Part shown: positions 27,878 to 37,340 of the stretch, one piece after another
Numbering within the stretch: position 1 is the stretch's first letter
Layout of the letters: the number at the start of each line of letters is the position of its first letter
NCBI GenBank assembly: GCA_016213135.1
Contig: JACRBQ010000035.1
Span: 1 to 64,000, forward strand
Length of the DNA: 64,000 bases
From: Chloroflexota bacterium
GTDB lineage: Bacteria; Chloroflexota; Anaerolineae; Anaerolineales; VGOW01
Direction of reading: 5' to 3'
The notes under the pieces: model-generated
Told to the model about the DNA's origin: nothing
Databases searched by the model: none
Seen by the model: the letters and a program-made list of their open reading frames with translations, nothing else
Translations under genes and position numbers: made by a program

Positions 27878-27926
27878 TGTTGGCCAGACCGACGCGGTCT
27901 TTGAGACCGCGCCGGTCTGGTGATAT

Positions 27927-29369
27927 GTGATGCTCAACTCCATCCGCTCCCGGCTGTTTGCTTCCTATATCCTCGTCATCTTCGTCTGCCTGTTCTTCAT
28001 CGGCGTGTCGCTGCTGTTTTTTCTGCGCTCCAACTCCATCGTCGAGCGGCTCGACTACACCCGCCTCACCGAAGCCGTGCGCACCGCCGTGCGCTCCGGC
28101 CTGCCCGCCCGCACGGCCACGCTCGATGATCTCAAAACCTATGCCGCCCGGTTTGCCGCTAACGAAGGTATTCGCGTGCTGTTTGTGGACCCGACCGGCG
28201 CAGTGTTGGTGGATAGCGCCGTGCTGTCGGGCGCGGTGGCCGCCGGCGATGTTCCGAAGGTGAGCGGCCTCACCCTCGGCGGACTCGAGCTGCGCCGGGC
28301 CACGGTGCGCGATTCGTCGCGGCAGGCGTGGGTGCTGGCCTATCGCGCCGCCGGGCCAAGCGGTTGGTTTGTGGCCTTTGCCCGCCCGCGCACGGCCCCG
28401 CTGGATTTTCTGCGCGACAGCCTGCTGGCCCCCCTGGGGCAGGCGGCGGCGGTGGGCATCGGCCTTTCCGTCGTCTTGTCGCTGCTCATCACCCAGTGGG
28501 TCACCCGGCCGCTGCAAAACGTCGCCAAAGCCGCCAGCGCCATTGCTCGCGGCAACTTCGATCAGATCGCGCCCGTCAGCGGCCCCACCGAAGTGCGGTC
28601 GCTGGCCCAGTCGTTCAACGACATGGCCGGGCGCGTTAAAGGCAGCCAGCTGGCCCAGAGCGATTTTGTGGCCAACATTTCGCACGAACTGAAAACCCCG
28701 CTCACGTCCATTCAAGGCTTTTCGCAAGCCATCCTCGACGGCGCGGCTACCGAGCCGGAGGCAGTGCGCCGCGCGGCGCGCATCATCAACGACGAAACCG
28801 AGCGCATGCGGCGGCTGGTGGAGGGCTTGCTCGATCTGGCCCGGCTGGATGCCGGGCAGGCGGCGGTGAACCGCGCCCCCACCGATCTGGCCGCCATACT
28901 GCGATCCACTGCCGAGAAGCTCAGCCTGAGGGCCGCCGAGAGCCGCGTGACTCTGCGCACCGCCATCGGCCCGTTGCCAACCCTGGTGGCCGACGGCGAC
29001 CGGCTGGCGCAGGTGTTCACCAATTTGCTCGACAACGCGCTGCGGCACACCCCCGCCGGGGGCACGGTGACGTTGGCGGCGCATGTGAACAACGGGGCGG
29101 GGGGCGGGGTGGAGATCACGGTGACCGACACCGGCACAGGCATTCCCGCCGAAGACCTGCCGCGCATCTTCGAGCGCTTTTATCGCGTGGACAAATCGCG
29201 CGCCGCCACCAAAGGCTACGGGCTGGGGTTGACCATTTCCAAAGAGATCGTGCAAGCCCACAAGGGAGTCATTTCGGCCGAGAGCGTGGTCAATTTGGGA
29301 ACCAAGTTTACCGTGCGCCTGCCGGCGGCCCAGAGCACTGATACCACCGTGGTGCGCCGCAAGACGTAA
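27927..29369 (+). CDS. Sensor histidine kinase (HAMP, HisKA, HATPase)
   Basis: FVANISHELKTPLTSIQGFSQAI; NLLDNALRHTP; GTGIPAEDLPRIFERFYRVDKSR. Confidence 0.96.
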   Translation: MMLNSIRSRLFASYILVIFVCLFFIGVSLLFFLRSNSIVERLDYTRLTEAVRTAVRSGLPARTATLDDLKTYAARFAANEGIRVLFVDPTGAVLVDSAVLSGAVAAGDVPKVSGLTLGGLELRRATVRDSSRQAWVLAYRAAGPSGWFVAFARPRTAPLDFLRDSLLAPLGQAAAVGIGLSVVLSLLITQWVTRPLQNVAKAASAIARGNFDQIAPVSGPTEVRSLAQSFNDMAGRVKGSQLAQSDFVANISHELKTPLTSIQGFSQAILDGAATEPEAVRRAARIINDETERMRRLVEGLLDLARLDAGQAAVNRAPTDLAAILRSTAEKLSLRAAESRVTLRTAIGPLPTLVADGDRLAQVFTNLLDNALRHTPAGGTVTLAAHVNNGAGGGVEITVTDTGTGIPAEDLPRIFERFYRVDKSRAATKGYGLGLTISKEIVQAHKGVISAESVVNLGTKFTVRLPAAQSTDTTVVRRKT

Positions 29370-29404
29370 CACATTGCCCGCGCCGTCGTTATCATAGGCA
29401 GCAC

Positions 29405-29974
29405 GTGCCAGCGATGCCACTCACATCCAACGATCCGGCTGCCGAGGCCCGCCTCGTCCAACGGGCGGTCTCCGGCGACGCCGACGCCTTCGCCCGACTG
29501 TATGACAGCTACGCCGATCGGGTGTTCCGGTTTGTGGCGATTCGCGTGAGCGATGCCCGGCTTGCGGAGGACGTGACGGCGCAGGCTTTCCTCAAAGCCT
29601 GGGAGAATCTGGATCGCTACGAGTGGCGCGACGTGCCGTTTGGGGCGTGGTTGTTCCGCATCGCGCGCAATCTGGTGATTGACCATTACCGCACGCGCAA
29701 AGAGCAGGCCTCGCTGGATGAGGTTGTGGAGCAGCCCGCGCCCGCGCCCGATGTGGACGCGCAGATTGACATGGGGCGGATGATCGCCCAACTGCACGCG
29801 GCTATGCACACACTGACCGACGACCAGCGGCAGGTGCTGGTGATGAAGTTTATGGACGGACTGACCACCGAGGAGATTGCGCGGCATATGGGCAAGCAGC
29901 CCGGCGCGATTCGCGCGCTGCAAATGCGCGGCCTGCAAGCCCTGGCCGGTGTGATTGACAAACCCGATGATTGA
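29405..29974 (+). CDS. ECF-type RNA polymerase sigma factor
   Basis: DAFARLYDSYADRVFRFVAIRV; AFLKAWENLDRYEW; MDGLTTEEIARHMGKQPGAIRALQMRGLQAL. Confidence 0.93.
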   Translation: MPAMPLTSNDPAAEARLVQRAVSGDADAFARLYDSYADRVFRFVAIRVSDARLAEDVTAQAFLKAWENLDRYEWRDVPFGAWLFRIARNLVIDHYRTRKEQASLDEVVEQPAPAPDVDAQIDMGRMIAQLHAAMHTLTDDQRQVLVMKFMDGLTTEEIARHMGKQPGAIRALQMRGLQALAGVIDKPDD

Positions 29975-30812
29975 TTTGGACACTGCCCTCGATGATTGCC
30001 TCACGCGGCTGGCGAACGGCACAGCCACCGTGGACGACTGCCTGCGCCTTTACCCCGAGCACGCCGCCGAACTGCGCCGCATGTTGGCCGCCGCCTCCAC
30101 GCTTGAGCGCGGGCGGGCCGTGCGGCCCTCCGACTCGTTCAAAGCCGACGCCCGCGCCCGGCTGGTGGCGCACATGAAGGCCAACCCGCGACGGCGCGCG
30201 CAACCCGCTGCTGCCTTCGGTTGGGCTTTGCGCTTTGGCCTCGCCGCGCTGGCCGTTGCCATTGCCTCCGTGAGCGCGGCGCAAGCGGCCCTGCCCGGCA
30301 ACCCGCTCTACAGCCTCAAGCTCGTCACCGAGTCCGTGTGGCGTATGGCCCAACCCAATCCGCTCGCCGCCGATCTTGCGCTCGCCGACCGGCGCGCCGC
30401 CGAGTTGGCGCAAACGCCCCCCGGCAGCCCCGCCGTGCAATTAGCGTTGCAGGGTTACGAACGCGCGCTGGCGCAACTTGCGCGCTACACCAGCCCCGCC
30501 GACCGCGCCACTATTATGAATGTATTAGCCGCGCAGAAGGAAATACTCTCGCGCGTGGATGTGGTGGTGCCTGCGCTGGAACAATGGATCGGTGTGACGC
30601 CGCCAGCCACATCTGTTGCCCCAACGCCAGTGGTCACATCCGTGCCCACCCTGCCCGCCGTGGTGCTACCCACAGTATCCGGTCAGCCCACGGTTACCGT
30701 GCCGGTCCTCACTGCGTTGCCTATCGTCGCCACCCGCACACTCGTGCCCCCCGTGATTGTCACAGCTCTCCCCACGGCGTTGCCGGGCAACCCGTTGCCC
30801 ACCCCGCCGTAA
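29967..30812 (+). CDS. DUF5667-like protein, probable sigma-factor-associated membrane protein
   Basis: N-terminal LDDCLTRLANGTATVDDCLRLYPEHAAELRRML, one TM, translationally coupled to the sigma gene. Confidence 0.65.
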   Translation: MIDLDTALDDCLTRLANGTATVDDCLRLYPEHAAELRRMLAAASTLERGRAVRPSDSFKADARARLVAHMKANPRRRAQPAAAFGWALRFGLAALAVAIASVSAAQAALPGNPLYSLKLVTESVWRMAQPNPLAADLALADRRAAELAQTPPGSPAVQLALQGYERALAQLARYTSPADRATIMNVLAAQKEILSRVDVVVPALEQWIGVTPPATSVAPTPVVTSVPTLPAVVLPTVSGQPTVTVPVLTALPIVATRTLVPPVIVTALPTALPGNPLPTPP

Positions 30813-30940
30813 CCCTCCCGAGTCGCGTAACACATTTGCCTGCGCGTCGTTGTTCATGGTAACGGCGCAGGTTCGACGGAACGGCGCCCAACGCGGCCCC
30901 GGCTTGCGCTGAAAAACTATTCCCTACTCAGGAGGTTACA

Positions 30941-31462
30941 ATGTTCACTATCAAATCGTTGTTCACTATCATGGTATCGGCGGCCCTGGGCGTGAGCCTG
31001 GCCACAGCGCGCCCGGATGTGCGCGCCCGCGCCGAACACGCCGCGGCGCACGCTCGAGCCGCCACTACCCAGGCCGCTGTGAGCCTTGAAAATCGCGTGT
31101 CCGCGCTTGCCGATCGATTGCGCGGCACACTCGGCGGCCTTTTCACTGCCGACACGGGCGTGACTGTGAGCGCAGACTCCGGGCTGGGGCTGAACGCGGC
31201 GCTGGGCGGCGCGCAGGCGGGGGCCGGCGTCAATGCTGCCGCCGATGTCTCTGTGACCGGTAACCTGCAGGCGAGCGACTTCGCCGCGCAACAGCAGTCT
31301 ACTTTCAACACCGTAGCGTCGGGGGCCGTCAGCCCGGTCGCGGCCAACGCCACGGCGCAGACCTCACCCAGTGGCGCCGTTCAAACGGTGGCTGGCGGCG
31401 CTGTGCAGGGAACTGTGAGCGGGTCCACCGACACCACTGTAAGTCTGCTCGGCGGCAAGTAG
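30941..31462 (+). CDS. Small secreted protein of unknown function
   Basis: N-terminal signal-like segment, AGGAGG upstream, low-complexity Ala/Val/Thr. Confidence 0.55.
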   Translation: MFTIKSLFTIMVSAALGVSLATARPDVRARAEHAAAHARAATTQAAVSLENRVSALADRLRGTLGGLFTADTGVTVSADSGLGLNAALGGAQAGAGVNAAADVSVTGNLQASDFAAQQQSTFNTVASGAVSPVAANATAQTSPSGAVQTVAGGAVQGTVSGSTDTTVSLLGGK

Positions 31463-31508
31463 CACACGGCTCAAAGGCTCGCCACTGAAAGCCGGTGGCC
31501 GGCTGTTA

Positions 31509-31556
31509 CGGCGGGGAAGCCGGGTTCGGGGCCGGTTTCCCCGCCGATTTGTTTGT
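31509..31556 (+). terminator. Rho-independent terminator
   Basis: CGGCGGGGAAGCCGG...CCGGTTTCCCCGCCG then atttgttt. Confidence 0.8.
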
Positions 31557-31814
31557 GGCTGCGTCCCATCCGATCCCTGAAACCCAGGGCTTCGCCAAAG
31601 TCCATTGACAGGCGCTTCGACAGGACACTGTCAGCGGATTTCTGGAACTGATTGAACGGATATTGCGCCGCAATCCGCTCAACGCGAAGCGGCTCCCCGA
31701 ATCCGTTGACAGTACTTCGCCGGCAAAGCCTTATCGTGACTTTGGAAAGGCCCTGCGTTGAAACCGCAGACTTCTTGTCAAAGCCCAGTCAACTCGGTAT
31801 AATGCCCACACCGA

Positions 31815-31888
31815 GGGCGGTTAGCTCAGTTGGTTAGAGCACTCGCTTGACATGCGAGAGGTCGTAGGTTCGAGCCCTATACCGCCCA
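31815..31888 (+). tRNA. tRNA-Val (anticodon GAC)
   Basis: gggcggttagctcagttggttagagcactcgcttgacatgcgagaggtcgtaggttcgagccctataccgccca; acceptor GGGCGGT/ACCGCCC. Confidence 0.98.
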
Positions 31889-31964
31889 CTGCAACCGTAA
31901 GGGCGTTCATCTGTGTGCTTGTTGGGGCGTTCAATTGAACGCCCTTACGATATGAACGCCCTGG

Positions 31965-32241
31965 ACAAGCGCGATGACCGGGATGAGTAATCGGCCGCAC
32001 GGCTGACAGGGAGAGGGGATCGACGACTGCAAGTCCCCTCCAGCCGGGCCCGATGAACACCCCCCGCGAGCGTGAACCTGAACCGTAGGGGCGACCCTGG
32101 TGGTCGCCCGGCGCAGTAGGGTGAACGGGCCGGCCCGTTACAGCCGCAAAGAGGGTTTGCCCGTTGGCCGGCAAACCGAATTGGGTGGAACCGCGTGAGC
32201 AAAGCTCTCGCCCCATGCTTATTGGGCGAGGGCTATTTGTT
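31965..32241 (+). promoter_or_regulatory. T-box riboswitch leader of thrS
   Basis: GCGATGACCGGGATGAGTA stem I start; T-box core GGGTGGAACCGCG (32183-32195); terminator gctctcgcccc...gggcgagggc-tatttgttt; plausible ACC specifier at 32059-32061. Confidence 0.87.
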
Positions 32242-32253
32242 TAAGGAGAAACC

Positions 32254-34053
32254 ATGTCTGTAAAACAAAGCATTCCTTACGAGCAAACAGAGCTATACAA
32301 GATTCGCCATTCGACGGCGCACGTGATGGCGCAGGCCGTGATGGAGATGTTCCCCGGCCAGGCCAAAATTGCCATCGGGCCGCCCATCGCCGACGGCTTC
32401 TACTACGACTTCGATCTGCCGCGTTCGCTGACGCCCGAGGATTTGGCCGCCGTCGAGAAGCGCATGCGGCAAATCATCGCCGCGCGGCACAAGTTTCAGC
32501 GCCGAGAGGTCAGCGCCGACGAGGCCCGGGCCGAATTCAAAGATCAGCCCTACAAGGTGGAGTTAATCGACGGGCTGGACAAGGGCGGGGTGGACGAATA
32601 CGGCAACCCCACGAACGAGAAGCCCGTCATCTCGTTTTACACCCACGACACGTTCACCGATTTGTGTCGCGGGCCGCACGTGGAACACACGGGCCAGATC
32701 AACCCCTCGGCGATCAAGCTGATGCACATCGCCGGGGCCTACTGGCGCGGCGACGCCAACCGGCCGCAGCTGCAACGCATCTACGGCACGGCGTGGAAGA
32801 CGGCGGATGAACTAAAGGACCACCTCTGGAAACTGGAAGAGGCCAGGAAGCGCGACCACCGCAAGCTGGGCAGGGAACTGGGCTTGTTCTACTTCTCCGA
32901 CGACGTAGGCCCCGGCCTGCCGCTGTTCACGCCCAAGGGTGAAATGCTGCGGCATCTTATGGAAGGCTACGTGCGCGATACGCAGACGCGCTATGGCTAC
33001 CAGCACGTATGGACGGGCCACCTCGTCAAAGAGGACCTTTACCGCCGGTCGGGGCATTACGACAATTACAAAGACTCCATGTTCCCGCCGATGGAAGATG
33101 AGGGCGTCACGTTCCGCCTCAAGCCTATGAACTGCCCCAGCCACATGACGCTGTACAAGGAAATGGGCACGCATTCGTACCGCGACCTCCCGCTGCGCTT
33201 CGCCGAATTCGCCACACTCTATCGCTACGAGAAGACCGGCGAACTGAGCGGCCTCACTCGCGTGCGCGCCCTGACGCAGGACGATTGCCATATCTTCTGC
33301 CGCCCGGATCAAATTCAATCGGAATTCGCGTTGTGCCTCAATCTCATCCGCGAAGTGTTGAGCCGCTACAAGTTCACCGATTACCGCGTGCGGCTTTCGC
33401 TGCGCGGCAGCGAGGGCAAGTACGTGGCCGACGACGAAAAGTGGGCGCTGGCGACGGACGCGCTCAAAGCGGCGCTGGATGCCAACGGGGTGGAATACGA
33501 GGCCGTTGAGGGCGAGGCCGCTTTCTACGGTCCCAAAGCCGACTTCCTCGCCCGTGACGTGCTGGGCCGCGAGTGGCAACTATCCACCATCCAGGTTGAC
33601 TTCATTCAACCGGCGCGGCTGGGGTGCGAATATGTGGCCGAGGACGGCCAGCCGCACACGCCCGTGCTGCTGCACCGAGCGGTCACCGGATCCACCGAGC
33701 GTTTCCTCGGGGTCATCATCGAGCATTTTGCCGGGGCGTTCCCGGTGTGGCTGTCGCCGGTGCAAGCCGTGATCATCCCCATTGCCGACCGGCATGCGGA
33801 GTACGCCAACAAAGTGGCTGAGCAGCTCCAGGCTCATGGATTTCGCGTGGAAGTGGACGCGCGCGGCGAGCGCATGCAAGCCAAGATACGCGATGCGCAA
33901 CTGCAAAAGATTCCGTATATGCTCGTGGCCGGAGACAAGGAAGCCGAAGCCGGAGCGGTAGCCGTGCGTCTGCGCTCGGGCGAAGACCTCAAGGCCAAGC
34001 CGGTAGCCGAGGTCATCGAGATGATGAAGTCGGCAGTGGTCAACGGCGATTAG
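32254..34053 (+). CDS. thrS: Threonyl-tRNA synthetase
   Basis: HSTAHVMAQAV; GPPIADGFYYDFD; FRLKPMNCPSHMTLYK; FGA-type class II motifs; LHRAVTGSTERFLGVIIEH. Confidence 0.97.
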   Translation: MSVKQSIPYEQTELYKIRHSTAHVMAQAVMEMFPGQAKIAIGPPIADGFYYDFDLPRSLTPEDLAAVEKRMRQIIAARHKFQRREVSADEARAEFKDQPYKVELIDGLDKGGVDEYGNPTNEKPVISFYTHDTFTDLCRGPHVEHTGQINPSAIKLMHIAGAYWRGDANRPQLQRIYGTAWKTADELKDHLWKLEEARKRDHRKLGRELGLFYFSDDVGPGLPLFTPKGEMLRHLMEGYVRDTQTRYGYQHVWTGHLVKEDLYRRSGHYDNYKDSMFPPMEDEGVTFRLKPMNCPSHMTLYKEMGTHSYRDLPLRFAEFATLYRYEKTGELSGLTRVRALTQDDCHIFCRPDQIQSEFALCLNLIREVLSRYKFTDYRVRLSLRGSEGKYVADDEKWALATDALKAALDANGVEYEAVEGEAAFYGPKADFLARDVLGREWQLSTIQVDFIQPARLGCEYVAEDGQPHTPVLLHRAVTGSTERFLGVIIEHFAGAFPVWLSPVQAVIIPIADRHAEYANKVAEQLQAHGFRVEVDARGERMQAKIRDAQLQKIPYMLVAGDKEAEAGAVAVRLRSGEDLKAKPVAEVIEMMKSAVVNGD

Positions 34054-34228
34054 CCGAGGCCAAGCGGTGGCCGTTCACGTGCGCCCCCCCCCCCCCAAGA
34101 TGTGGCGAGGGGCGTACATTAAAAATAGAACATCTGTCTTGACATTCTTCGCGGCTTGGCGTAATATATTGGCAATCGAGATCCGCCTGCGGCGTAGCAG
34201 GCGGTGATTTAGACAAAGGAGACTCCCC

Positions 34229-34654
34229 ATGTACCAAAAAATCATTGTCGCTGGCAATCTCGGCAAAGACCCGGAGATGCGCTATGCCCCCAACGGCGAC
34301 GCCGTGACGAGCATGAGCGTGGCCACCAACCGCAAGTACACCGACAAGGCCGGGCAAGCGGTCAAGGAAACCACGTGGTTCCGCGTGTCGGTGTGGGGCA
34401 AGCAAGCCGAAACGTGCAACCAGTATCTCAAGAAGGGCAGCGCGGTGCTGGTCGAAGGGCGGCTGCAGGCCGACAAGGCCACCGGCGGCCCGCGCATCTT
34501 CCAGCGCAACGACGGCACCAATGGCGCCTCGTTTGAAATCACCGCCGAGAGTGTGCGCTTCCTGAGTAGCGGCCAGCGCGATGGCGAAGGCGGCGCCTCG
34601 GGCGGGCAAGCCGTGCACGATGCCCCGGCCGATGAAGAGAACATCCCGTTCTAA
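34229..34654 (+). CDS. ssb: Single-stranded DNA-binding protein
   Basis: MYQKIIVAGNLGKDPEMRYAPNGDAVTSMSVATNRKY; acidic tail ending ENIPF. Confidence 0.95.
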   Translation: MYQKIIVAGNLGKDPEMRYAPNGDAVTSMSVATNRKYTDKAGQAVKETTWFRVSVWGKQAETCNQYLKKGSAVLVEGRLQADKATGGPRIFQRNDGTNGASFEITAESVRFLSSGQRDGEGGASGGQAVHDAPADEENIPF

Positions 34655-34693
34655 CGCCGGCCTGATCGTGCAGTAAACAGGGTGACGAATTGA

Positions 34694-34733
34694 AAACAGC
34701 CGTCGGTCAAAGGGCCGGCGGCTGTTTGTTCTT
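34694..34733 (+). terminator. Rho-independent terminator after ssb
   Basis: AAACAGCCGTCGG...CCGGCGGCTGTTT gttcttt. Confidence 0.8.
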
Positions 34734-34745
34734 TGGAGGAACCAT

Positions 34746-35087
34746 ATGAGTGACGAACCGGCAAGCCCCGCCCCTCAACCTTCACCCCAGCCCGTGCAGC
34801 CCACGGCTGTGGCGCTTGAGTTGCCTGCCAGCCTGGACGCATCTTACTCCAACTTCGCCGTGATCACCCATTCACCGTCGGAGCTGGTCATCGACTTTGC
34901 GCGGGTGCTGCCCAACACGCCCAAAGCCCGCGTGGTCTCGCGCATCATTCTCACACCCATGAACGCCAAGTTGTTGCTGCGGGCGCTCACCGAGAACCTT
35001 GGCAAATTCGAAGCGCAGTATGGCCCCATCATCCTGCCCACCGGCCTGGCCGAACAGCTTTTCAAATCGCCCAAGCCGCCGGAATAG
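34746..35087 (+). CDS. DUF3467 family protein
   Basis: SNFAVITHSPSELVIDFARVLPNTPKARVVSRIILTPMNAKLLLRALTENLGKFE. Confidence 0.88.
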   Translation: MSDEPASPAPQPSPQPVQPTAVALELPASLDASYSNFAVITHSPSELVIDFARVLPNTPKARVVSRIILTPMNAKLLLRALTENLGKFEAQYGPIILPTGLAEQLFKSPKPPE

Positions 35088-35152
35088 TCGCGGCTATTCT
35101 TGACAACGGATGGAACCGCTGCGCGTGGGAACGGATGTTATGATAGTGACCT

Positions 35153-35584
35153 ATGGCTAAGGTCGAAACGCCGCATGACGAGTTGACGTACAAGATCATC
35201 GGCCTGGCGATGAAAGTGCACAATGAGTTGGGGCCGGGGTTGCCGGAAGAGGCCTATCAAAAGGCGATGGCGATCTTATTGACCGAGGAAGGCGCGCATT
35301 GCGATTACGAATTTGCGGTTGAAGTCACTTTTCGCGAGCGTGTAGTAAGCAAATTCGAATTGGATTTGGTTGTCGATCGGAAAGTCATTCTTGAACGTAA
35401 GGCCGTCGCTGCGTTAGCTCCCGTTCACGAACAGCAAACGCTCACCTATCTGGCCGCCTCCGGCCTTGAAGTTGCCTTGCTCATCAACTTCGGCTCGGCG
35501 CGTCTCGAATACAAACGGCTTTTTCCCTCGAAAGCCGTACAATCAAGCCCTGCATACCAAGCACGCCAAGCCTCCAGAAAATAG
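35153..35584 (+). CDS. GxxExxY family protein (PD-(D/E)XK-like)
   Basis: LTYKIIGLAMKVHNELGPGLPEEAYQKAMAILLTEEG...LDLVVDRKVILERKA. Confidence 0.92.
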   Translation: MAKVETPHDELTYKIIGLAMKVHNELGPGLPEEAYQKAMAILLTEEGAHCDYEFAVEVTFRERVVSKFELDLVVDRKVILERKAVAALAPVHEQQTLTYLAASGLEVALLINFGSARLEYKRLFPSKAVQSSPAYQARQASRK

Positions 35585-35648
35585 AATCGAGAAAGCCATT
35601 ATCCGTTAAAATTCGTTCCATCCGTTGTCAAAAAACCGTTGACGAAAA

Positions 35649-36281
35649 ATGAATAACCTCCCCGAGATCGCCACCCGCATCCGCGAAAACTTCACCGCCA
35701 AAAACGCCGCTCGCGACACCGCCCTCGAACGGTCGCGCTCGCTCATCCGCTACTGCGCCCTCTCCATTCGCGCCACGCACCGCGACGAGCGCGACGAGGC
35801 CCGCGGCCTGCTGGCTGAAGCCCGCAAAATTGTGGACGCCATCCGCGCCGATCTGGCCGCCTACCCCGACCTTTATCACGCCGGATACACGCAGGATGCG
35901 CTGAAGGAATTTGCCGAGGCCAGCATTGTGCTGGCGCTGGTGGTCGACGACCCCCTGCCCGAGCCGGAGGCGCTAGGCGTGGAATACGCCGCTTACCTCA
36001 ATGGGCTGGGCGAAGCCGCAAGTGAAATGCGGCGGCGCTGCCTCGACATCATCCGCCACGACCACACCATCGAGGCCGAGCGTTTGCTGAATGCGATGGA
36101 TGAGATATACAGCCTGCTGGTCACAGTGGATTATCCCGACGCCATTACCGGCGGATTGCGGCGGACAACGGATTTGGTGCGCGGCGTCACCGAGCGCACC
36201 CGGGGCGATTTGACGATGAGTATGCGCCAACAGCGCCTGCAAGAAGCGTTGAAACAGCATGAAAGCGGCCCGGTCAGTTGA
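35649..36281 (+). CDS. Translin family protein
   Basis: Helical protein with GLGEAASEMRRRCLDIIRHD...AERLLNAMDEIYSLLVTVDYPDAITGGLRRTTDLVRGVTERTRGDLT. Confidence 0.78.
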   Translation: MNNLPEIATRIRENFTAKNAARDTALERSRSLIRYCALSIRATHRDERDEARGLLAEARKIVDAIRADLAAYPDLYHAGYTQDALKEFAEASIVLALVVDDPLPEPEALGVEYAAYLNGLGEAASEMRRRCLDIIRHDHTIEAERLLNAMDEIYSLLVTVDYPDAITGGLRRTTDLVRGVTERTRGDLTMSMRQQRLQEALKQHESGPVS

Positions 36282-36371
36282 TGCTCAGCCGTTTTACAAT
36301 GATTTTACAACCCGAGGCTTGTTTGATTACGGTGGGCGGCTAATATGCCAGCATACAAGGAGAAACAAATC

Positions 36372-36938
36372 ATGAAAGCCTCGACTCTTATTTCCAAGAT
36401 CATGACCAGCGTGCTGAGCGGCCTGACCGTGCTCGGCCTCACCACTGCGGCAATGGCGTTGGCGCCCGTGGCCGTCGCTTCTGCGGCGACCCCAAACCCG
36501 AACGCGGGAATTGCGCCGTTCGCAGGCTTAGAAGAGATCTACGCCAATACTCGGACGATCTATCAGGGCCAGGAGACCCGGATTTCCTCCGTGGCGCTGC
36601 AAATCGCCGCCGATGCCCAGAAGTTCATTGACATTCAAAAGGCCATCGGCCGAGACACCAGCAGCCTCGACGCTGCGCTGGCAAACTACAACGCGCAGAT
36701 CGCCAGCGCCCAAACGGCTCACAATCAGGCCGGGAGTATTTTGAGCGCCCACGCCGGCTTCACCGCCAACGGTCGCGTAGCCAATCCTGCGCTGGCCAGG
36801 CAAACACTGAACTCGGCTCGGGACTACATGCGCCAGGCGCACAACCTCATAGCAAGCAGCGGCAAGGACTTAAACGCGGCCCTGCGCGCCTTCCATCAGG
36901 CGAACAACGCCCCAGCCCTCGCCGTGTCTCAGCCGTAG
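36372..36938 (+). CDS. Secreted helical protein, paralog of 37629-38171
   Basis: Signal peptide; SSLDAALANYNAQIASAQTAHNQA shared with the second copy. Confidence 0.7.
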   Translation: MKASTLISKIMTSVLSGLTVLGLTTAAMALAPVAVASAATPNPNAGIAPFAGLEEIYANTRTIYQGQETRISSVALQIAADAQKFIDIQKAIGRDTSSLDAALANYNAQIASAQTAHNQAGSILSAHAGFTANGRVANPALARQTLNSARDYMRQAHNLIASSGKDLNAALRAFHQANNAPALAVSQP

Positions 36939-36952
36939 CCAGAGCCTGAAAG

Positions 36953-37339
36953 ATGACCCGAATGAAAGCTCGCCCTTTATCTTCGACGAAGATTGCCCTT
37001 GCCGCGCTGGTCGCCGTGGGCCTCATGCTCACTGCATGCCAACGGCGAGTGCAAAAGCCGCTGGTCACTCCGCCGCCCGGCGCGGCCGTCACAGAGGCGC
37101 CGCTTCCGGCGGCCACAGCCGCCCCAACGGCTTCAACGGCTGCCGAGTTGCCCACAGTCACCCCGCCGCCGGCGCCGGCGGCTCAGCAGCCTGCCACCGA
37201 CGTGGCGGCAACGCAGCAAGCCTCTTCGCTGGCCGCTACCGCCGAGGCGCTAGGCGCTCAACTGGATCAAAGTCTGCAGCAGTTCATTGCAACCAACGAC
37301 GCCGAGGGGCAGGCGATAAACGCCTTGCCGACCCCGTGA
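36953..37339 (+). CDS. Putative lipoprotein
   Basis: LMLTACQRR lipobox, Pro/Ala/Thr-rich linker. Confidence 0.6.
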   Translation: MTRMKARPLSSTKIALAALVAVGLMLTACQRRVQKPLVTPPPGAAVTEAPLPAATAAPTASTAAELPTVTPPPAPAAQQPATDVAATQQASSLAATAEALGAQLDQSLQQFIATNDAEGQAINALPTP

Positions 37340-37340
37340 G

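Noticed and set aside
27846-29420. 524-aa minus-strand ORF opposite the histidine kinase
   Set aside because: Complement of a definite HK; composition (HQGRQ-rich) is an antisense artefact.
34084-34096. Run of 13 C residues after thrS
   Set aside because: Intergenic homopolymer; could be a sequencing artefact and no phase-variable frame depends on it.
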